Assembly: GCA_904066235.2 (NCBI GenBank)
Contig: CAJFCV020000002.1
Location: 434,001 to 498,000, forward strand
Length of the DNA: 64,000 nt
Direction of reading: 5' to 3'
Source of the DNA: Bursaphelenchus xylophilus
Taxonomy: Eukaryota; Nematoda; Chromadorea; Rhabditida; Aphelenchoididae
Below are positions 1 to 9,760 of this stretch, piece by piece. Numbering within the stretch: the first letter of the stretch is position 1; the number at the start of each line of letters is the position of its first letter. Under the pieces are notes generated by a model that saw nothing but the letters and a program-made list of their open reading frames with translations, was not told where the DNA came from and ran no database searches. A program made the translations under genes and the position numbers.

Positions 1-330
1 CTCCACCATCGTCACGGCGGTCATGCACAACAGCCGACATGTTTTTGCCCTATCAACCAATGTTAAAGTAAGGTTTTCGAAATTTTTTTCAATTTTTTAT
101 GGTTTAGAAAACTCAGTGTCAAGTGTAATATATTATTATACTTGTTGTGATCCTGATGTTTCTAGGGCTTCCATGGCATCGACGACGAAGTGTATTTGTC
201 GCTTCCCGCCGTTCTCGGCGCCAATGGAATCACTCATATTGTGAAACAAAACCTCTCCGAACAGGAAGTGGAGCAATTGAAGAAGTCCGCCAAGGCTCTG
301 GCCGAAGTTCAGAAGGGCCTAAGCCTGTAG
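1..330 (+). CDS. ldh-1: L-lactate dehydrogenase, C-terminal part (last two exons)
   Basis: Partial gene cut by the window edge. The exons are 2..67 and 166..330 (frame starts at base 2), separated by a 98-bp phase-0 intron (GTAAGG..TCTAG). The product catalyses pyruvate/lactate interconversion with NADH in the cytosol. The family is shown by the C-terminal hallmark GIDDEVYLSLPAVLG followed by NGITHIVKQ and an acidic/lysine-rich helix ending AKALAEVQKGLSL. This is the usual end of animal LDH; the final exon encodes 54 residues and the stop. The catalytic core (NAD fold, active-site His and Arg) lies upstream of the window. Assignment is by recognition of the conserved tail; malate dehydrogenase lacks this tail. 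Confidence 0.88.
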
Positions 331-490
331 ACGGTGGTTGATAATAGTATTTTAAGCTTATTTTGATGTCTTTTACATTATGTGGATCTTTATATTGTAG
401 TATAGGTAACATGGTAATAAATATGTGTAGTGGAATGGTTTGGTAATTTTGAATCGACTAAAAATTGAATTGTGTATCAATTTTTCAAAT
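331..490. other. 3' flank of ldh-1
   Basis: AT-rich 3' UTR/flank. The AATAAA hexamer at 417-422 is a plausible poly(A) signal for the ldh-1 transcript. I see no gene here. Confidence 0.4.
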
Positions 491-740
491 ACAGGACCTT
501 ATATCTTCCAGTGGCAAAAAAACGTATCATTTTGCATCCAGGAAGCATCAAAAAATGTGGCAAAATACCTCCCTCTCCAAGTGAAAAAAACTCCGATTTC
601 AAAAGCGCGCCCGCTCTTTTTGTGAGGAAAAATTCAAAACGAAGTTTCTTCACCTGGAAAGGGAGGCATTTTGTCACATTTTTGATACTTCCCGGATGCA
701 AAATGGTATGTTTTTTGCCACTGGATCAGGTCCTTCACTG
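491..740. mobile_element. MITE family A copy 1 (palindromic Tc1/mariner type)
   Basis: First of many copies. The consensus ends read CAGTGGGGGACCTGATCCAG inward, then ..GGCAAAAAACGTACCATTTTG. The right half is the near-perfect reverse complement of the left, so the element (usually about 250 bp) folds into one long hairpin with a short GC-rich centre (GCGCGCCC..GAGGG). Most copies are flanked by TA on both sides, the target duplication of Tc1/mariner transposons, and CAGTG is a common start for that superfamily. No transposase is encoded. In this copy the left tip is eroded and the right TA is lost. Confidence 0.9.
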
Positions 741-1155
741 GAAATAAACATTAGAAAAAATTCTATTTTTGAAATCCCCGCCATCGGTGCAGTCCGCACA
801 GGTGTAAGAAAAGTTTTTTTTTCAACTTTTTTTACCCAGCGGGCCTTGAAACTCCCATGATTCCAAATTTCGATCATGAAAATTTCAAAAAAAAAGTTTA
901 AAATCTTGAGAAATTTTGAGTTCAGAGCTCTCGAAGAGTGATCAATCAACCTTCCTTCTGAACGAAAATGCCGCCAAATGAGCGCAAATTCAATTTTCAT
1001 GCAATTTGTTTCACTATGCAAATTAATCCCCAACAAAAGCCAAAAATCCTAAAAGTGCAAGTTCAGTTTTTTTCGATTATTTGAATTTCCAAAATCCGCG
1101 CCATTGTTTAGTTTGTGCAGTCAGTCAAGCCGGTCGAGTTGATAAAAACAACAAA
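741..1155. other. intergenic, no feature seen
   Basis: AT-rich sequence between family A copy 1 and the next gene. No supported exon, RNA or repeat was seen. It presumably contains the promoter and 5' UTR of the downstream lysine-rich gene. Confidence 0.4.
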
Positions 1156-3454
1156 ATGGGCGGGTCGTAAGTTTTTTTTATAGTGTTGAACCTGATCCAG
1201 AGGCAAAAAACGTATCATTTTGCGTCCGGGAGGTATCCAAAATGTGGCAAAATGCTTCCCTATCCAAGTGAAAAAACTTCGTCTTCAAAAGCGCGCCCTT
1301 CAAAACGAAGTTTTTTCACTTGGAGATGGAAGCATTTCGCCTCATTTTTGATGCTTCCCGAATGCAAAATGGTACGTTTTTTGCCGCTTGATCAGGTCCG
1401 TCACTGTAGACAGTCGTTGTAGTACCGTTCTTTCTGCACTGATCGACCGACTCAGCCCGTATTTTTCTTCATTTTTAGAGAGTCGAAGCCAGAGCGCAAT
1501 CGATTCCCCATGGTTCCGCACCGGCCGATTTTGAGGAAGCCGTTGAATCGTAGCAAGAACAACAAGAAGAAAAGCAAGAAGTCGCCGAAGAATCTGAGCA
1601 AGGAGGACAGACTCCCGCATAAAACAACGACTCCTCCAAGCGGTACTGCGGTTGAGGTAAGGTCTAGGTAGAGGTGACGTCATTGGTCATCATGATGATG
1701 ATAATCTGTTATTAATAGTGGATTCGACACCCAAAAATACTTTTTTAGAGTTAAATATGGCCTGTTTGTTGAGTTTTTTAGTTTATTGAAAAATTTGGAA
1801 TACATTTTTGTGGATACACTGGCAAAAAATTATATTGTAGTAGGTGGTCTATTATAATATAAAAATTTTACGTTGACATACCCGCTTCGTCCCTGTCCTT
1901 GTGTTGGGCGTATTATCAGTTTTAAGGGATTCAGAGAAGTATATTGCGATATATCTGAAGCATATTACACTAGACGTTATCTATGGTGGCGGACCTGATC
2001 CAGTGGCAAAAAACGTACCATTTTGCATCCGGGAAGTATCAAAAAACGCGGCAAAATACGTCACTCCCCAAGTGAAAAAAACTCAGATTTCAAAAACCCT
2101 TCAAAACGGAGTTTTTTTTATTTGGAGAGTGAGGTTTTTTGCCACATTTTTGATACTTTCAAGATGCAAGATGGTACTTTTTTTGTCACTTTTTTGCCAT
2201 CAGGTCCTGTAACACCTATTTTGGGTCCAGAAACCGCCTTAAGTCATAGCCATGGCCTTCTCAATTTCCCTCGTTCATTCCAGAACACCCCCACCCCTGA
2301 AGTTCGTGATCCTCGTCCGGAACCGATTCCATCCTCTTCCGAAACCAACACTACCCCAGTATTGGGCATAACTCAGTCCGAAGAGATTGCCAGCGTTCCC
2401 AAGAAGCCGCTGAGCAAAAAGAGCACCGAAGAGGACGATTATATTCTCGCGGCGGAGAAGAAGAAGCGTTTCCAGAAGCGGGAGAAGTTAACCGCCGACG
2501 AGCCGACCAACTTTGTCAAGGTTCAAGGGGGCCAAAGACCCGCGGTTTCGAAGCAAAAAGAGAAGGCGCTGAAGAAAAAGAAGAGAAAGGGTAAGCGAAT
2601 AGTGATGTCAATTTTCTTGGAGATCAAGAATTTGAAGCTTAGAAATTCTTGTCACCGATTTTTGACTAAAATTTTAAAAAAATCATCAAAATTTGTCATG
2701 GATAATATAATGACTGATTATGGCGATTTCTTGCTCTACAGTGCTTGAAAATCATATGTCACGATTATACCAGCCTTTTCCAACGTTATTGAGAAGTTTC
2801 CCGCTGTAAAAATTCAAATTGACCGATTTCCCGCCATGCCTTGGCATTATGTTGCAAGTGTCGATTTCGACCGGTAAATAGTTGAAATGTGAAAAAGCAG
2901 CGAATTTATGAATATTTGTGATGCATAATACTCCAGGCTCATATTTCGCAGCATTTTGAGACCAAATTCATATTATTCATGAGAAATTTGTTGATATTTT
3001 TTTTTTCAAAAGCCGCGGTTTTCTCAAAAACTACAACTCAAAGCTCTAATAACCAGCTCTGACCCTGAAAACCAGTCGAATTCCCGCAACTCCTTTTTTG
3101 AATTTCTGGTTTTGCTAAGGTCAAGTCTTCATTTTGCGGCTTTCGGGATGATTCGAAGCCCGATAACTGATGTTTATCGGCAATTAATGTGTCCGTTTTT
3201 TTGCAGGGCCGGTCTGTGATGATGCGAATCTGGTCACGGCGAACACGTAAGTTGTTTTTTTGTAAGTTTGTAAAGTTTTGAGACAAAATTTATATTATAC
3301 TTGATGACATTACAGTACGGCCGACGAGGACGCGGTCACCAACGACACTACCGGCGTGACAGATACGGTTGACACGACCGGGGATGCGCTGCTGTTCTCG
3401 GCGCACGATGGCTTGGATTCGGTGAAAACGGCCAGAGAAAAGGAGGAAAAATGA
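1156..3454 (+). CDS. lysine-rich basic protein, unrecognised family
   Basis: Five exons close in one frame: 1156..1166, 1479..1656, 2284..2590, 3207..3246, 3316..3454, giving 224 residues. The protein starts MGGSESKPERNRF and is very hydrophilic. Residues about 20-45 are Lys/Arg/Asn/Ser-rich, 65-105 Pro/Thr/Ser-rich, and 110-165 a Lys/Glu-rich segment likely to be helical, ending in KKKKRK (a monopartite nuclear-localisation-like patch). The C-terminus is acidic/Thr-rich (TTADEDAVTND..). No signal peptide, membrane span or catalytic motif is visible. A nuclear or nucleolar location is an inference from the basic patches only. Intron 1 holds family A copy 2 and intron 2 holds copy 3. A poly(A) signal (AATAAA) lies just after the stop near 3471. 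The 11-nt first coding exon is the least certain part; the ATG follows AACAAA. Confidence 0.7.
1182..1406. mobile_element. MITE family A copy 2 (in intron)
   Basis: Lies in intron 1 of the lysine-rich gene. The left tip is TAGTGTTGAACCTGATCC and the right tip CACTG followed by TA. Confidence 0.85.
1984..2210. mobile_element. MITE family A copy 3 (in intron)
   Basis: Lies in intron 2 of the lysine-rich gene. The right arm carries a short duplication (TTTTTTGTCACTTTTTTGCC) and has lost its CACTG tip. Confidence 0.8.
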
Positions 3455-3647
3455 TTTTACTTTCTGGATGAATAAAAGATTTTGAAAGATAAAAAACCCG
3501 AATTTGAACTTGAAATGAATCCTCAAAATGGGGCGGAGCAAAGAGTAAATGCTTCGAAGGGCTTGTAATAACATCCGTCTTGGAGATTTGAATAAAAATG
3601 GTGACAGAAAAATGGATTTATATTAGAGTAGGGGCAAGAACGGGGCG

Positions 3648-6600
3648 ATGATGAAGATGTGGACTGGATTGGTGGTTTTCGTGGGAATTATGGCGACTAG
3701 TGTTGACGCTATGAAGACACCGAGCATTCTCTGCATTATCCATACCAGCAAAGGCTCACATAAGACGAGGGTAAGCGTTGCGAGTGGGATCTGGTGTAAA
3801 TAAGTCTACTACAATATAATTCTGATATCTAGAGGTATTAAGGCGCTGAAGGTTTAAGAAATTAGATCTTAGAATTCTCAGAGCATGCCTTTTTTCACAC
3901 ATAGGTTTTATTTTGCATAAATTTATAGGGTTTCCTTGAAAATCATTGTTTTCGTGGCGGGACTCGAGAAATGAGTCGATTTTTTCTTTTGAACAAAACC
4001 TAATTTATAGTACAGTGGGGGCCTGATCCAGTGGCAAAAAACGTACCATTTTTGCATCTAGGAAGTGTCATAAAATGTGGCAAAATACCTCCATCTCCAA
4101 GTGAAAAAACTCGGATTTCAAAAGGCGTCCGCTTTTTTAATGAGGGAGCCCTTCAAAACGAAGTTTTTTTCACTTGGATGGAGAAGCATTTTGCCACATT
4201 TTTGATACTCCTGATGCGAAATGGTACGTTTTTGCCAATGGATAAGGTCCCCCACTGTAGCTTTCATTTTGCATAAGTCTTTAGGCCTTCTTCACAGGGG
4301 ACTCGGATTTACTTATAAGTAAAATTTTTTACTTATATTTACCAATAACTTACATATAAGTTAAAAAAGGCGGGGCTTATTTATTTTTACTTATATTTAC
4401 GTTTATTTACTTATATTTACAAATAGCGGTACTTATATGTAAAAAACGGCGGAGCTCGTTTATTTTTACTTATATGTACATATATGAGCCTCGAAAAGAA
4501 AACTTTTGAGCGTCAAAGACGCTTTTTGGTTTCTGCACGCGTTGGCCGGACTTAGAAAAATTCTAAGTTTTTGGAGCGTCAAAGAACGTATCTCAGCCTT
4601 GGATCGAATAAAGTAAGTTGCTTGTAGTCAGTTTTTTTTTTCTTTTACAGGGTAACAGAGTGCTCGGATCAAAATTTGTGAACGCGAGAACCTTCCCGAG
4701 CATGGAGCATGTTAACGTCAAACTTCACGCAGTTCCCAAAAATCTATGAACAAGCACTATGAGGAAAGAATTTGGATGAACAACTGTGTGCTCAAACTTG
4801 GTAGGTGTTTTTTAACTGTTTTCACATTTCATAAAACCAAATATTTTTCCAGAGATAGTTTTGCTATGTTGTACTAGGTCCAGGTGAAGCCTCTAGGTTT
4901 CAGATTATCGAAAAATTGGCCGTGGAGGGTAGTAAATGGACAATGTACACACGATCCCGGAAAAATGGCACTCGGATGATTCAGGTATGTTGAGAATATT
5001 CACCTGGACCTAGTGCAACATGACAAACTTGGTGTCTCGAAATTTCATTGGCAAACTTGGTGAACCTAAAACTAATTTTTTCGGGGTGCAGAAGCACAAA
5101 CAATTGAGAAGAGCTTATAGTAAATATCGTCAAACGACCTTATCTTCTTTATTTTTGCTATTTTCAGTGAATCCAGACGCAGAAATCGCCATAGAAGATC
5201 CCGAAAATAAGCAATTGATGCCTCATGAGGACAACAACAGATGAGAAACCTATCCGGAGCACTTGTATTTGTCGTTTTTGAGAATCGAAATAAACGTGTA
5301 TAATATAATCTGCACTATGCATAATTCTGGGTTACAAATAAGTAAAATATCCTTATTGGTAAATATAAGTAAAATATCCTTATTTGTAAATATAAGTAAA
5401 TTCGGAGCGCGCCGAAAATAAAGTTTACATATAAGTAATTTCAGAATTACTTATATGTACGATTATTTACTTATATGTACGTTTATTTACTTATATAAAC
5501 TTCAATTTCATATAAGTAAAAAAGGCGTACATATAAGTAAATCCGAGTTCCCTGTGTTTAAAAATCGCTATTTCCGTGGCGGGACTCGAGAAATTTGCCG
5601 ATTTTTTCTTTTGAACAAAAAATTATTCAAATACGATAATATCTTATCCTCTAGTGCATATTAGAGTCGCTATTTTTGATGATATTTGACACCAAATACT
5701 GACCCACTCTTTTAAGCTGGCTGTTATTCTGGACACTTGGGCCAAGAAGTGTGATGACGTCCTCGTCTTCACAGATGCACCCCTCGAATACGACGTCCCT
5801 CACGTCTACTTCCCCATGATGAACACTCGTGATCACTCATGGGAGAAGATCCGCAGGGTATTCCGCTTCGCTTTTGAGGACATGGAAAAGAAATACGATT
5901 GGTATCTGAGAGCCGATGATGACGCGTATGTGTTGGTGGATAATGCTCGAACCTTGGTGAAAGAGCACGATCCCGAGAAGCCGGCAGTGTTGGGATATCG
6001 ATGGGGATTCTTTGAGGTGGGTGCTGGTAGTAGTGGAAGTTAATTTCAGAGATTTTTTGGGAGAAAAATGAAACTTTTTGAGGGTTGGAAATAATTTTTT
6101 TCGTATAAAATATGGTTAGTTTTACAAGGGAAGTCACTTAAATCACGGATCGATTTTTAAAAACGACTGTTACAGCGATGGGGAGGGTAGGACGGAGATA
6201 TCAAGTCTGAAAACCGCTACCTCCACCGGCCTCTGGGAGCCGAGATAATCGACCAAAAAGTTTGACCAAATTCCTCCGAACATTTCTTCCTTCCGAAAGA
6301 AAAGAATCCAGCGAACCGAATGGTCCGGTGGTCTGGAAGCGCGCTTCCGGGCCTTCACCTTTTCAGGTTCGAATCCGAGCGGGTCTCGAACTTGTGAAAA
6401 ATTTATAAAACAGTTGCTGTGATCCAGTAAATTTACTAGCAATTTATTTTTATATTTCATGCCTATTTTACGGTAAATTTTCAACCTTGAAAATTAAAAT
6501 CGTTTGGAACTCGAATTCAAATTATTACTCTGAAATTTTATCGTAAAATATGCAAAAAATCAAAATTTTTGTCTTACCGGTAAATTTACTGGATTACAGG

Positions 6601-9600
6601 AAAAGTTTAATAAACTATGTGACCCATGCGGATTCGAACCTGAAAAGATCAAGGCCCGGAAGCGCGCTTCCAGACCACCGGACCATTCGGTTCTCTTCCC
6701 TTCTTCTTTCGGAAGAGAGGACTATTCGGAGCAACTTTTTTTGGTCAAACCTTTTTGGTCGATTATCTCGGCTCCCAGAGGCCGGTGGAGGTAGCGGTTT
6801 TCAGATTTGATACTAGTGGCGACATAAAGTCCTGACACATTTTGTCGCGGGTGTCGCGCGAGAAAAGTGGCAAGTTCGCGCGAAAGTGCATGTCGCTAGT
6901 GCAAAAAAGGGGAATTGCCGCGACGGGTCCGAAAGAAAAACAAAATGCACTGTGCAAATGTGTCAGGACTTTATGTCGCGACTAGTATCTCCGTCTTTCC
7001 CTCCCCATCGCTGTAACAGTCGTTTTGAAAAATCGATCCGTGACTTAAGTGACTTCCCTTGTTAGTCTTGATACAGATCTGTGAACTCCATTTTGCTCAC
7101 GTTCAAAAAATTTCTTACAGTGGGGGGACTTGATCTATCTAATCTATTGGCCAAAAACGTACCATTTTGCATCCGGGAGGTATCAAAAATGTGGCAAAAT
7201 ACCTCCTTCTCCAAGTGAAAAAACTCCGATTTCAAAAGCTCGCCCGCTTTTTTTGTGAGAGAAAGTTCAAAACGGAGTTTTTGTGGTTTGAGATGGAGGC
7301 ATTTTGCCACATTTTTGATACCTCCCGGATGCAAAATGGTACGTTTTTTGCCACTTCGATGTAGTTTTAAGCCGATTTTTTGAGAGAAAAACATAATTCT
7401 TTTTTGATTTTTATTATCGCTTTCAGCCTCGAGGTTATGTTGATGGCGGGGTTTACATCGTAAGCCGAGCAGGAATGAAAGTGTTCAACGATATCATGAA
7501 GAACGACACTATTTGTCCCGACTTCCATCGAGCCGAAGAGGATCAAGAGGTAGGTTTTTGAAGGATAGTTATTGTAGGAAGTCGGGTCAGGAATGTTGTT
7601 TGTTGGTCTGAAAAGAAGTATTTGTATTTTTGACATCAAAACTATAATAAGTATTTACATCATAAAAACCCTTGTTTAAAAGATTAGAAGCTTGGACACC
7701 TTTTGATCTTTTTGGATCACATTTGAGGATTTTTGATACTTTTGGTTTTCAACGATGTACTTGTGGCCAAGGAGGTCTTAGAAACGTTTTTTTATAATTC
7801 CAGTTGGTTTTTTTGATTTTTTTCTTACAAGGAAAGTACTTCTATGGGGTGTGGAGTTACAGGTCGAGATATATATCAAAAAATTCGCAAAAATTTTCTG
7901 ATTCAGAATATATAAAAATTAGCTGCCTAATTTTGGTTTATCAGCGAGTTTTATCAATAAACGTTTTTCTCGAGGAAAAAAATTTCCGGCAACAAAAGCG
8001 CGCTCGGTCTCTTCCTTCGGAAGAGAGAGGTGTGGCCGAGTGGATAGAGCGCTGGATTGGAAATCCGAGGGAAAGGGGTTCGATTCTTTTTGCCACACAG
8101 AACCCATTTTTTACATTGGAACTACCTTTAAGGTGTAGTTGTAATCTAATTTGATATTTTAAGGCTTTTCACGGCCTCAGAATTTAGTTTAGCACAAAAC
8201 AAAATTTTTTTATTGTTAAAAACACGGTCAAAAAGACACTTGCATGGTGTCGCGAGAAAACTTCTGAGGACAAAAACATGTCATCAGACCAAAATTAGGC
8301 AGCTAATTTTTATATATTCTGAATCAGAAAATTTTTGCGAATTTTTTGATATATATCTCGACCTGTAACTCCACACCCCATAGAAGTACTTTCCTTGTTA
8401 AAGTTACATTTATCGTCAAATAATACATGTGTAATGTCCACTACGTATACAATATTACCCCGATTTTAGCCGAAAACCCGTTGGGATGATATATCCTTTC
8501 GCACGTCAATCCAAGATAGAAGAAAAAATTTCCCGCCCCTTTTTGGTGATTCGTTCAAAACGAAATGATAAAAAGCATTTTCTTATCTTTCTTCTTCCTT
8601 TTCGAGAAAAAGCAATTATTTCGGGCAAGAAAAAGTGCCGATAATTTCGCGACATTTCGTCTCTCATTTAAATCAATGAAAACGATACGAAGTTTCGAAA
8701 CGGTTCAGGAAATGCGCTGGATTGACGTGTTTCGTCCATTCATTGATTCAAATAGCTTTTTTTGCTGCCTGAATTTTAGTGTACTACCGAAAAAACGGCT
8801 GAAAAAGTAGTAGGAAGTCTGCGTTTCTAATTGCTTTTCCTTCCGTTGACTTGCGAGGTCCCAAACTTATATTAGTGAAATAGCTCAAGTTGGTCAACCA
8901 CTTACAGTTGACGGACCTGATCCAGTGACAACACACGTACCATTTTGCATCCGGGAAGTATCAAAAAATGTGGCAAAATGCCTCCCTTTCCTACTGAAAA
9001 AATTCCGTTTTGAACCAGGCAAAATGGTACGTATTTTGCCACTGGATCAGGTCCCCCACCGTACCTGAATTCGCGCAAAACTTGTTCAAATTACAATTAT
9101 TTATACTTTATTTTTATTGATATTAAATCTACAACATAGTTTTAAATGTCATGGATAATATAAAAAGTCATCAAAACATGCCAAAATATTTGAACAGGTT
9201 GAAAAATTAACATCTAAAATTTTCAGATCTCCCGTTGCCTCGCCAAGGTCGGGGTTTATCCGGTGGATACGAGGGATAAATTGGGCAGAGAGCGGTTCCA
9301 TCACTTCCATATTGACGAATTCAAAAGCAAATATTTGGTCGAATTTATTAAGCAGAACTCATTTTACGGGTATAAGAAGGTGAGTTTGGCTTGTAATTAT
9401 TATTTATAAAAACTTTAATTACGTATTTTACATTGTAAAAACTTTTTTTGCTGCATTTTTATCATCGTATTTTGCATTTCTTTGATCGGTATTTCATTTT
9501 TTCTAAATTATAAAATTATTTTTTATTTTTCCATTTTTGAAAAAATACGAAAAATTATACATGCGTATTTTACAAATTGCAAATCCGCTTTTTTACAGTT

Positions 9601-9760
9601 CCCCGAGGCCATCAGCGACACCACCGTCTCCTTCCACCACCTCACTCCCTACGAAATGAAGGTAATGGACTACTTGTTGAACCAGTTGGAGAGGAAGAGG
9701 GGGAAGCTGGACGCGTCTGTGCTCACCTCGGGCCGCTCCATCTTCTCATTCCTTTCGTGA
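3648..9760 (+). CDS. core-1-type beta-1,3-galactosyltransferase (C1GALT1 family, GT31)
   Basis: Exons 3648..3770, 5717..6016, 7427..7549, 9227..9379 and 9599..9760 join in phase 0 to give 286 residues. The family adds galactose from UDP-Gal to protein O-GalNAc in the Golgi. Visible features are a short hydrophobic N-terminal signal/anchor (WTGLVVFVGIMATS, residues 5-18), SHKTR..LDTWAKKCD at the start of the fold, the metal-binding acidic triplet in WYLRADDDAYV (about residues 97-107), GYVDGGVYIVSRAGM (glycine-rich acceptor-site region), EEDQE at the end of exon 3, RFHHF, and SFHHLTPYEMKVMDYLL near the C-terminus. The length is a little shorter than vertebrate T-synthase (about 360), mainly because the stem is short. 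A second ATG at 3651 is equally possible. All introns are loaded with repeats: A4 and element C in intron 1, F/G and A5 in intron 2, E1, H1 and A6 in intron 3. AATAAAG at 9797 is the likely poly(A) signal. Nematodes have several paralogues, so no symbol is given. Confidence 0.9.
3910..4000 (+). repeat. local intron duplication, uninterrupted copy
   Basis: A segment of about 90 bp (TTTTGCATAAATTTATAGGG.., then GTGGCGGGACTCGAGAAAT and TTTTTTCTTTTGAACAAAA) recurs at about 4266-4294 plus 5555-5624. There it is split by element C. This copy therefore records the sequence before insertion. Confidence 0.75.
4013..4257. mobile_element. MITE family A copy 4 (in intron)
   Basis: Full-length copy in intron 1 of the galactosyltransferase gene, flanked by TA at 4011-4012 and 4258-4259. 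It lies between the two copies of the local intron duplication. Confidence 0.9.
4295..5554. mobile_element. Element C: 1.26-kb inverted-repeat element carrying exon-like sequence
   Basis: The ends are CAGGGGACTCGGATTTACTT on the left and the inverse GTAAATCCGAGTTCCCTG on the right. Both arms (about 4295-4490 and 5335-5554) are built from many repeats of ACTTATATGTAC/TTTACTTATA. The middle is not arm-like. It contains exon-like stretches with splice signals (see the pseudogene entry) and a poly(A)-like AATAAA near 5291. Flanking trinucleotides are TCA (left) and TGT (right); the uninterrupted duplicate at 3910-4000 reads TGA there, suggesting a TNA target. It sits in intron 1 of the galactosyltransferase gene. 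Confidence 0.75.
4651..5244 (+). pseudogene. exon-like gene fragment inside element C
   Basis: Three exon-like blocks with canonical splice borders: 4651..4800 (TTTTACAG before, GTAGGT after), 4904..4984 (TTTCAG before, GTATGT after) and 5168..5244 (TTTTCAG before, stop TGA at the end). The first block encodes a protein-like run (GSKFVNARTFPSMEHVNVKL) that breaks at a run of five A (4738-4742) and resumes one frame over (MNKHYEERIWMNNCVLKL). The last block encodes NPDAEIAIEDPENKQ.. and ends in frame if joined directly to the first; the middle block does not keep phase with them. I do not recognise the family. It reads as a captured, decayed gene fragment, but it could also be a relic of the element's own gene. 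Confidence 0.45.
6310..6385 (+). pseudogene. tRNA-like sequence, left arm of element F
   Basis: TGGTCCGGTGG at 6321-6331 resembles a Pol III A box and GGTTCGAATCC at 6366-6376 is a canonical B box, 34 bp apart. A plausible cloverleaf is not formed because the middle folds on itself (GGAAGCGCGCTTCC). I read it as tRNA-derived, not a functional tRNA. Confidence 0.5.
6625..6695 (-). pseudogene. tRNA-like sequence, right arm of element F
   Basis: Inverted counterpart of the left-arm tRNA-like unit: A-box-like sequence at 6675-6685 and B box at 6630-6640 on the minus strand. Its conservation as a mirror copy follows from the palindromic structure of F. Confidence 0.5.
6813..6985. mobile_element. 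Element G: TA-flanked MITE nested in element F
   Basis: The ends are CTAGTGGCGACATAAAGTCC and its inverse, with inverted repeats of about 38 bp and a GC-rich core containing TCGCGCGA and TGCACTGTGCA. It is flanked by TA at 6811-6812 and 6986-6987. The undisturbed left arm of F (near 6200-6206, GATATC on either strand) shows the empty site with a single TA. Confidence 0.85.
7118..7361. mobile_element. MITE family A copy 5 (in intron)
   Basis: Lies in intron 2 of the galactosyltransferase gene, about 65 bp before exon 3. The left tip has a small insertion (CTATCTAATCTATTGG); the right tip is lost after TTTTTTGCCACTT. Confidence 0.85.
7828..8397. mobile_element. Element E1: inverted-repeat element carrying a tRNA-like unit
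   Basis: 570 bp with inverted repeats of about 130 bp that begin CAAGGAAAGTACTTCTATGG, flanked by TTA on both sides (7825-7827, 8398-8400). The interior holds a hairpin (TCTCTTCC-TTC-GGAAGAGA, 8008-8026) followed at once by a tRNA-like sequence. It lies in intron 3 of the galactosyltransferase gene. It has no coding capacity. Confidence 0.85.
8030..8099 (+). pseudogene. tRNA-like gene (Ser/Leu type) inside element E1
   Basis: A canonical Pol III A box TGGCCGAGTGG (8033-8043) and a near-canonical B box GGTTCGATTC (8077-8086). The ends GTGTGGC (8030-8036) and GCCACAC (8092-8098) pair perfectly over 7 bp. The loop TTGGAAA in GCTGGATTGGAAATCC would expose anticodon GGA (Ser). The D arm and T stem are poor, and GGA is not a normal eukaryotic serine anticodon, so I call it a pseudo-tRNA or promoter relic rather than a working tRNA. 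Confidence 0.55.
8503..8728. mobile_element. Element H copy 1 (ACGTCAATCC inverted repeat)
   Basis: The ends are ACGTCAATCC and GGATTGACGT. The left 140 bp is closely repeated at 25755-25904. It lies in intron 3 of the galactosyltransferase gene. No target duplication is clear. Confidence 0.6.
8905..9061. mobile_element. MITE family A copy 6, internally deleted
   Basis: 157 bp. The left arm runs to the GAAAAAATTCCGTTTTGAA centre, then jumps straight to the right terminal 50 bp. TA is present on both sides. Confidence 0.85.

Larger units (their letters stand above)
6125..7061. mobile_element. Element F: long palindrome with tRNA-like arms
   Basis: The terminal inverted repeat is CAAGGGAAGTCACTTAA, with long, nearly symmetric arms (about 6125-6480 and 6590-7061). 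It is flanked by TTA on both sides (6122-6124, 7062-7064). Each arm carries a tRNA-like B box (GGTTCGAATCC, + at 6366-6376; inverted at 6630-6640) and the self-complementary GGAAGCGCGCTTCC. The right arm is interrupted by element G. It lies in intron 2 of the galactosyltransferase gene. The family is unresolved; its ends resemble families B and E. Confidence 0.8.

Noticed and set aside
4293..5556. CRISPR-like or satellite array from the ACTTATATGTAC repeats
   Set aside because: The repeats are irregular, confined to the two arms of an inverted-repeat element, and the genome is eukaryotic.
8030..8099. Functional tRNA-Ser(GGA)
   Set aside because: The acceptor ends pair, but the D arm and T stem are weak, GGA is not a normal eukaryotic Ser anticodon, and the unit sits inside a transposon; kept as a tRNA-like pseudogene.
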